Assembly (NCBI GenBank): GCA_934725785.1
Contig: CAKVCS010000035.1
Coordinates: forward strand, 1 to 8,849
Source: an uncultured Bacteroidales bacterium
GTDB taxonomy: Bacteria > Bacteroidota > Bacteroidia > Bacteroidales > Marinilabiliaceae
Direction: 5' to 3'
DNA: 8,849 bases
Position numbers and translations under genes: made by a program. Below, piece after piece: positions 6,743 through 8,849 of this stretch; within the stretch, counting starts at the first letter, position 1; the number at the start of each line of letters is the position of its first letter. The notes below the pieces were generated by a model. That model was not told the DNA's origin, searched no databases, and saw only the letters and a list, made by a program, of their open reading frames with translations.

Positions 6743-7468
6743 ATGATTGTTACCGTTACTCTCAGTGATAGGCAGTTCGTTATAAGCAGCCAGGCGTGCG
6801 TCCTGTTGGAGGCAAAGCTCACAGAGGTCACCAGGTCAATGCCCCAGGGCATGCGGGGTGTTGTCTCTGACGATGTGGAGCAGAGGCTCGCGGATTACTT
6901 CACGTCAAGGCTGTCCGGTGTGGGGGCCATTGGCGACGAAGATGTCGAGGTGGCGTTCAAAGACTTGGGTTTGGGCTCCTCTCGCAAAGACTGCCAAGGC
7001 GACGAGACGCGCGGAGAGAGCGACAGAACGGACGAGTCTGCCAATGACAGCTCTTCCGAAAAGCAGGCTGAACGCAAAGATGTCAAGCGTGAAACGGGAA
7101 AGTCTTTACGGCGCAGCAGGACGCAGGTGGTTGTCGCTGGTGTGTGTGGCGGCATTGCCGAGCGCTTCGGGTGGGATGTTGTCTGGGTGCGCGTCGCCTT
7201 CGTCTGCGCAACCCTTATGCTATGGCAAGTCTGGGTCCCAGTCGCTTACGTCATACTATGGGCTCTTTTGCCTTCAGACGATTTTGTCGATTCTGCCGAT
7301 GGGGCGGACATACGTCTCAACGGCTCAAGTGGAGGGTCTTCTTGTGGCGGTTGCCTTAAGGTTGTAGCCTTAACCCTGCTTGTGCTGGCTGCATTTGCCG
7401 CACTGTTCATAGGTGGTTTGACTGCGCCCGACTGGATTCTTGAGTTTTTCTACAATCTGTTTCATTAA
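6743..7468 (+). CDS. PspC-domain membrane protein
   Basis: This is an inner-membrane protein of the PspC family, members of which act in envelope-stress sensing. Residues 1-77 resemble the N-terminal domain of Bacteroidota PspC proteins: a short beta-rich start (MIVTVTLSDRQFVI), then a helix with D44/D51-type acidic positions and a DEDVEVAFKDLG end. Residues 79-120 form a highly charged, low-complexity linker. The PspC core is at about 121-177: LRRSRTQ, then GVCGGIAERFGWDVVWVRV (133-151) and a hydrophobic stretch ending in WALLPSDD. A Gly/Ser-rich segment with the CGGC motif (201-204) leads into a second membrane helix (about 205-226). The ATG at 6743 is downstream of a -7 promoter box. Its stop codon TAA (7466-7468) shares its last base with the ATG of the histidine kinase, so translation is probably coupled. 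A role in modulating that kinase is inferred from context. Confidence 0.85.
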   Translation: MIVTVTLSDRQFVISSQACVLLEAKLTEVTRSMPQGMRGVVSDDVEQRLADYFTSRLSGVGAIGDEDVEVAFKDLGLGSSRKDCQGDETRGESDRTDESANDSSSEKQAERKDVKRETGKSLRRSRTQVVVAGVCGGIAERFGWDVVWVRVAFVCATLMLWQVWVPVAYVILWALLPSDDFVDSADGADIRLNGSSGGSSCGGCLKVVALTLLVLAAFAALFIGGLTAPDWILEFFYNLFH

Positions 7469-8535
7469 TGAGTCTCTTCAGCCTGTTTAAGTCAAGCACA
7501 ACGCTTGCCACGCACGTGCTGGTGTGGGGGGTGCTCTTTGCCGTCCCCCTCCTCTATGCCGTTGAGAACGCCGCCGCCGTCCGTTTCGCATTGCGCAATA
7601 GCGCAATGCTGTGCGGCCTTATGCTTACCTTTTACTCTAACTACCTGTGGGGCATTGACAAATTGCTTTTCAAGCGGCACTATTGGCGGTTCTTTTTGTT
7701 CAACGTGGCCGTTTTTGTCATCGTAGTCTCATTGCGCAGTTTTGTCAACTCTTTGATAGACGCGGCCGAGGGTATGCCGGCACATCACGGGCGGCACGAC
7801 GGGATGATTTCGCTTTTTGTTTTTAACGACATCGTTTTCTCGCTCCTGGTCATATGCGCGTCTTTCGGCGTCAAGCACATAGCTTGGATGCGGCAAATCG
7901 AGATGGAGCGCAGGAGGCTTGAGAATGAGACGCTAACATCCGAGCTGTCTTTGCTGCGTTATCAGATTCAGCCGCACTTCTTTTTCAACTGCCTCAATAA
8001 TATATATTCGCTCATAGGCAGTTCGCCTAAGGAGGCGCAAAAGGCCGTCCACAGCCTCAGCAAGATGATGCGCTTCGTGCTCTATGACAGCGGCTCGAAC
8101 ATTCTGCTCTCAAAAGACATTGAGTTCCTAAAAAATTACATCTCTCTCATGAGGTTAAGGCTTAGCAAGCAGGCCAGCGTCTCATTCTCGTTCCCGGAGG
8201 AGACTGGCGGCATTTCGGTGCCACCGCTGCTTTTCATTCCTCTTGTCGAGAACGCATTCAAGCACGGGGTGGGGGCTGGTTGCGATGCTGACGTGAGCTG
8301 CGTGATGGAGCTGCGTGGAGAAAGGCTTAACTTTTGTGTGCGGAATAAGTTCGTGAGAGACGAGCGGAACGAAGACCGGAGTCATTCTGGCATTGGGCTC
8401 GTAAACCTGCGAAAAAGGCTTGACATATTGTACGGTGACAATTATAAGTTGCGGACATCGGCGGAGGGCGACACGGACGGGCTGTTCTGTGCCGAGATAG
8501 AGATACCTGTCCAAGACACAGAAAAACCTGAGTAG
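7468..8535 (+). CDS. LytS/YehU-type sensor histidine kinase
   Basis: This is a membrane histidine kinase of the His_kinase (LytS/YehU) family, the partner class of LytTR response regulators. Four membrane helices are predicted at about 12-32, 40-60, 73-93 and 113-135, with a positively charged loop (65-74) inside and no large outer sensor domain. A charged coiled-coil-like linker (140-163) leads to the phosphoacceptor H170 in QIQPHFFFNCLNNIY (166-180). The ATP-binding domain has an N-box ENAFKHG (261-267) and a G-box SGIGLVNLRKRL (307-318). At 355 residues the length is normal. The outer loop 94-112 holds a small histidine cluster (H106, H107, H110). The start overlaps the PspC stop by one base and the stop lies two bases before the response regulator, so the three genes form one operon. 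Signal and regulated genes are not visible. Confidence 0.93.
   Translation: MSLFSLFKSSTTLATHVLVWGVLFAVPLLYAVENAAAVRFALRNSAMLCGLMLTFYSNYLWGIDKLLFKRHYWRFFLFNVAVFVIVVSLRSFVNSLIDAAEGMPAHHGRHDGMISLFVFNDIVFSLLVICASFGVKHIAWMRQIEMERRRLENETLTSELSLLRYQIQPHFFFNCLNNIYSLIGSSPKEAQKAVHSLSKMMRFVLYDSGSNILLSKDIEFLKNYISLMRLRLSKQASVSFSFPEETGGISVPPLLFIPLVENAFKHGVGAGCDADVSCVMELRGERLNFCVRNKFVRDERNEDRSHSGIGLVNLRKRLDILYGDNYKLRTSAEGDTDGLFCAEIEIPVQDTEKPE
7588..7609. repeat. Perfect 9-bp inverted repeat inside the kinase gene
   Basis: GCATTGCGC (7588-7596) and GCGCAATGC (7601-7609) are exact reverse complements separated by AATA. The site lies in the second membrane-helix region of the kinase and could form a stable hairpin in the mRNA. 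No function is established. Confidence 0.4.
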
Positions 8536-8537
8536 AA

Positions 8538-8849
8538 ATGGCTTCGCTGATAAAAACGCTTGTGGTGGACGATGAGCCTTTGGCTCAAGAACTCGTGGCC
8601 GGTTATGTCGGTCAAGTGCCTTTCCTTTCGTTTTTAGGGTGCTGCTCGTCCGCAGCTGAGGCAACTGTACGCATACGCCGGGGGGACGTCGACCTTCTGC
8701 TTCTTGACATTCAGATGCCAGGGGTCTCCGGTCTCTCTATGGCCAAAACCATAGCGGAGTCTGACAAACCGAAGGTCATCTTCACGACTGCCTACGGGGA
8801 GTACGCGCTCGAGGGCTATAAGCTCAACGCAGTGGACTATCTGCTTAAG
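8538..8849 (+). CDS. Response regulator receiver domain, probably LytTR type (3' end outside window)
   Basis: The ATG at 8538 opens a frame that stays open to the last base of the window (104 codons), so the gene is truncated by the window edge. The visible part is a nearly complete receiver domain: acidic pair D11-D12 in LVVDDEP, phosphoacceptor D57 in LLLLDIQMPG (53-62), switch residue T84 in IFTTAY (81-86) and the conserved lysine K104 in VDYLLK (99-104). The FTTAY.EYAL.G...NAVDYLLK pattern is typical of LytTR-family regulators, which carry a LytTR DNA-binding domain after the receiver; that part is not visible here. It lies two bases after the kinase stop codon, so the kinase at 7468-8535 is its obvious phosphodonor. 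The alternative of a different output domain cannot be excluded from this fragment. Confidence 0.92.
   Translation, partial: MASLIKTLVVDDEPLAQELVAGYVGQVPFLSFLGCCSSAAEATVRIRRGDVDLLLLDIQMPGVSGLSMAKTIAESDKPKVIFTTAYGEYALEGYKLNAVDYLLK

Noticed and set aside
1..8849. CRISPR arrays, insertion sequences, phage or defence genes, tRNA and rRNA genes
   Set aside because: No regular direct repeats, transposase or integrase motifs, or RNA-gene sequences were recognised. The UPF1-like helicase alone is not evidence for a defence island, though its upstream context is not visible.

Overview
The window looks like chromosomal DNA from a member of the Bacteroidota, most likely the order Bacteroidales. Four things point that way. 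Aspartokinase and homoserine dehydrogenase are fused in one ThrA. The PspC-family protein has the N-terminal extension seen in this phylum. It is coupled to a LytS-type kinase and an apparent LytTR-type regulator. Start codons are preceded by A-rich stretches instead of Shine-Dalgarno sites, and one gene has a TAnnTTTG -7 promoter box. Base composition is clearly GC-rich for the order. Genus cannot be fixed from this window. All recognisable genes are on the + strand.

Layout: (1) Bases 1-1100 are the C-terminal half of a UPF1-like superfamily 1 helicase that begins before the window. (2) A TauE/SafE-type permease follows 19 bases later (1120-1845). (3) A 170-base gap holds a weak terminator candidate and a perfect 14-bp hairpin. 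(4) A threonine pair follows: thrA (2016-4442) and thrC (4503-5792), 60 bases apart with a small hairpin between them. The enzyme that links their two steps, homoserine kinase, is absent here. (5) A terminator and a second hairpin precede a small secreted TPR protein (5907-6551), which ends at a strong intrinsic terminator. (6) A promoter with a palindrome over its -7 box leads into a tight unit: a PspC-family membrane protein (6743-7468), a LytS/YehU-type histidine kinase (7468-8535) and a response regulator (8538 to beyond the window end).

ThrA carries out the first and third steps from aspartate to threonine, and ThrC the last. The PspC/kinase/regulator unit reads as a membrane-associated signalling system. 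One gene overlap and one two-base gap imply coupled translation. By analogy with LiaF/LiaS/LiaR and with actinobacterial PspC-kinase fusions, the PspC protein may modulate the kinase. This is inference.

Most of the window is ordinary core-genome content. No CRISPR array, insertion sequence, tRNA or rRNA was recognised. The items most worth a second look are the PspC-kinase-regulator unit with its palindromic promoter, the missing homoserine kinase, and the hairpins flanking thrA.
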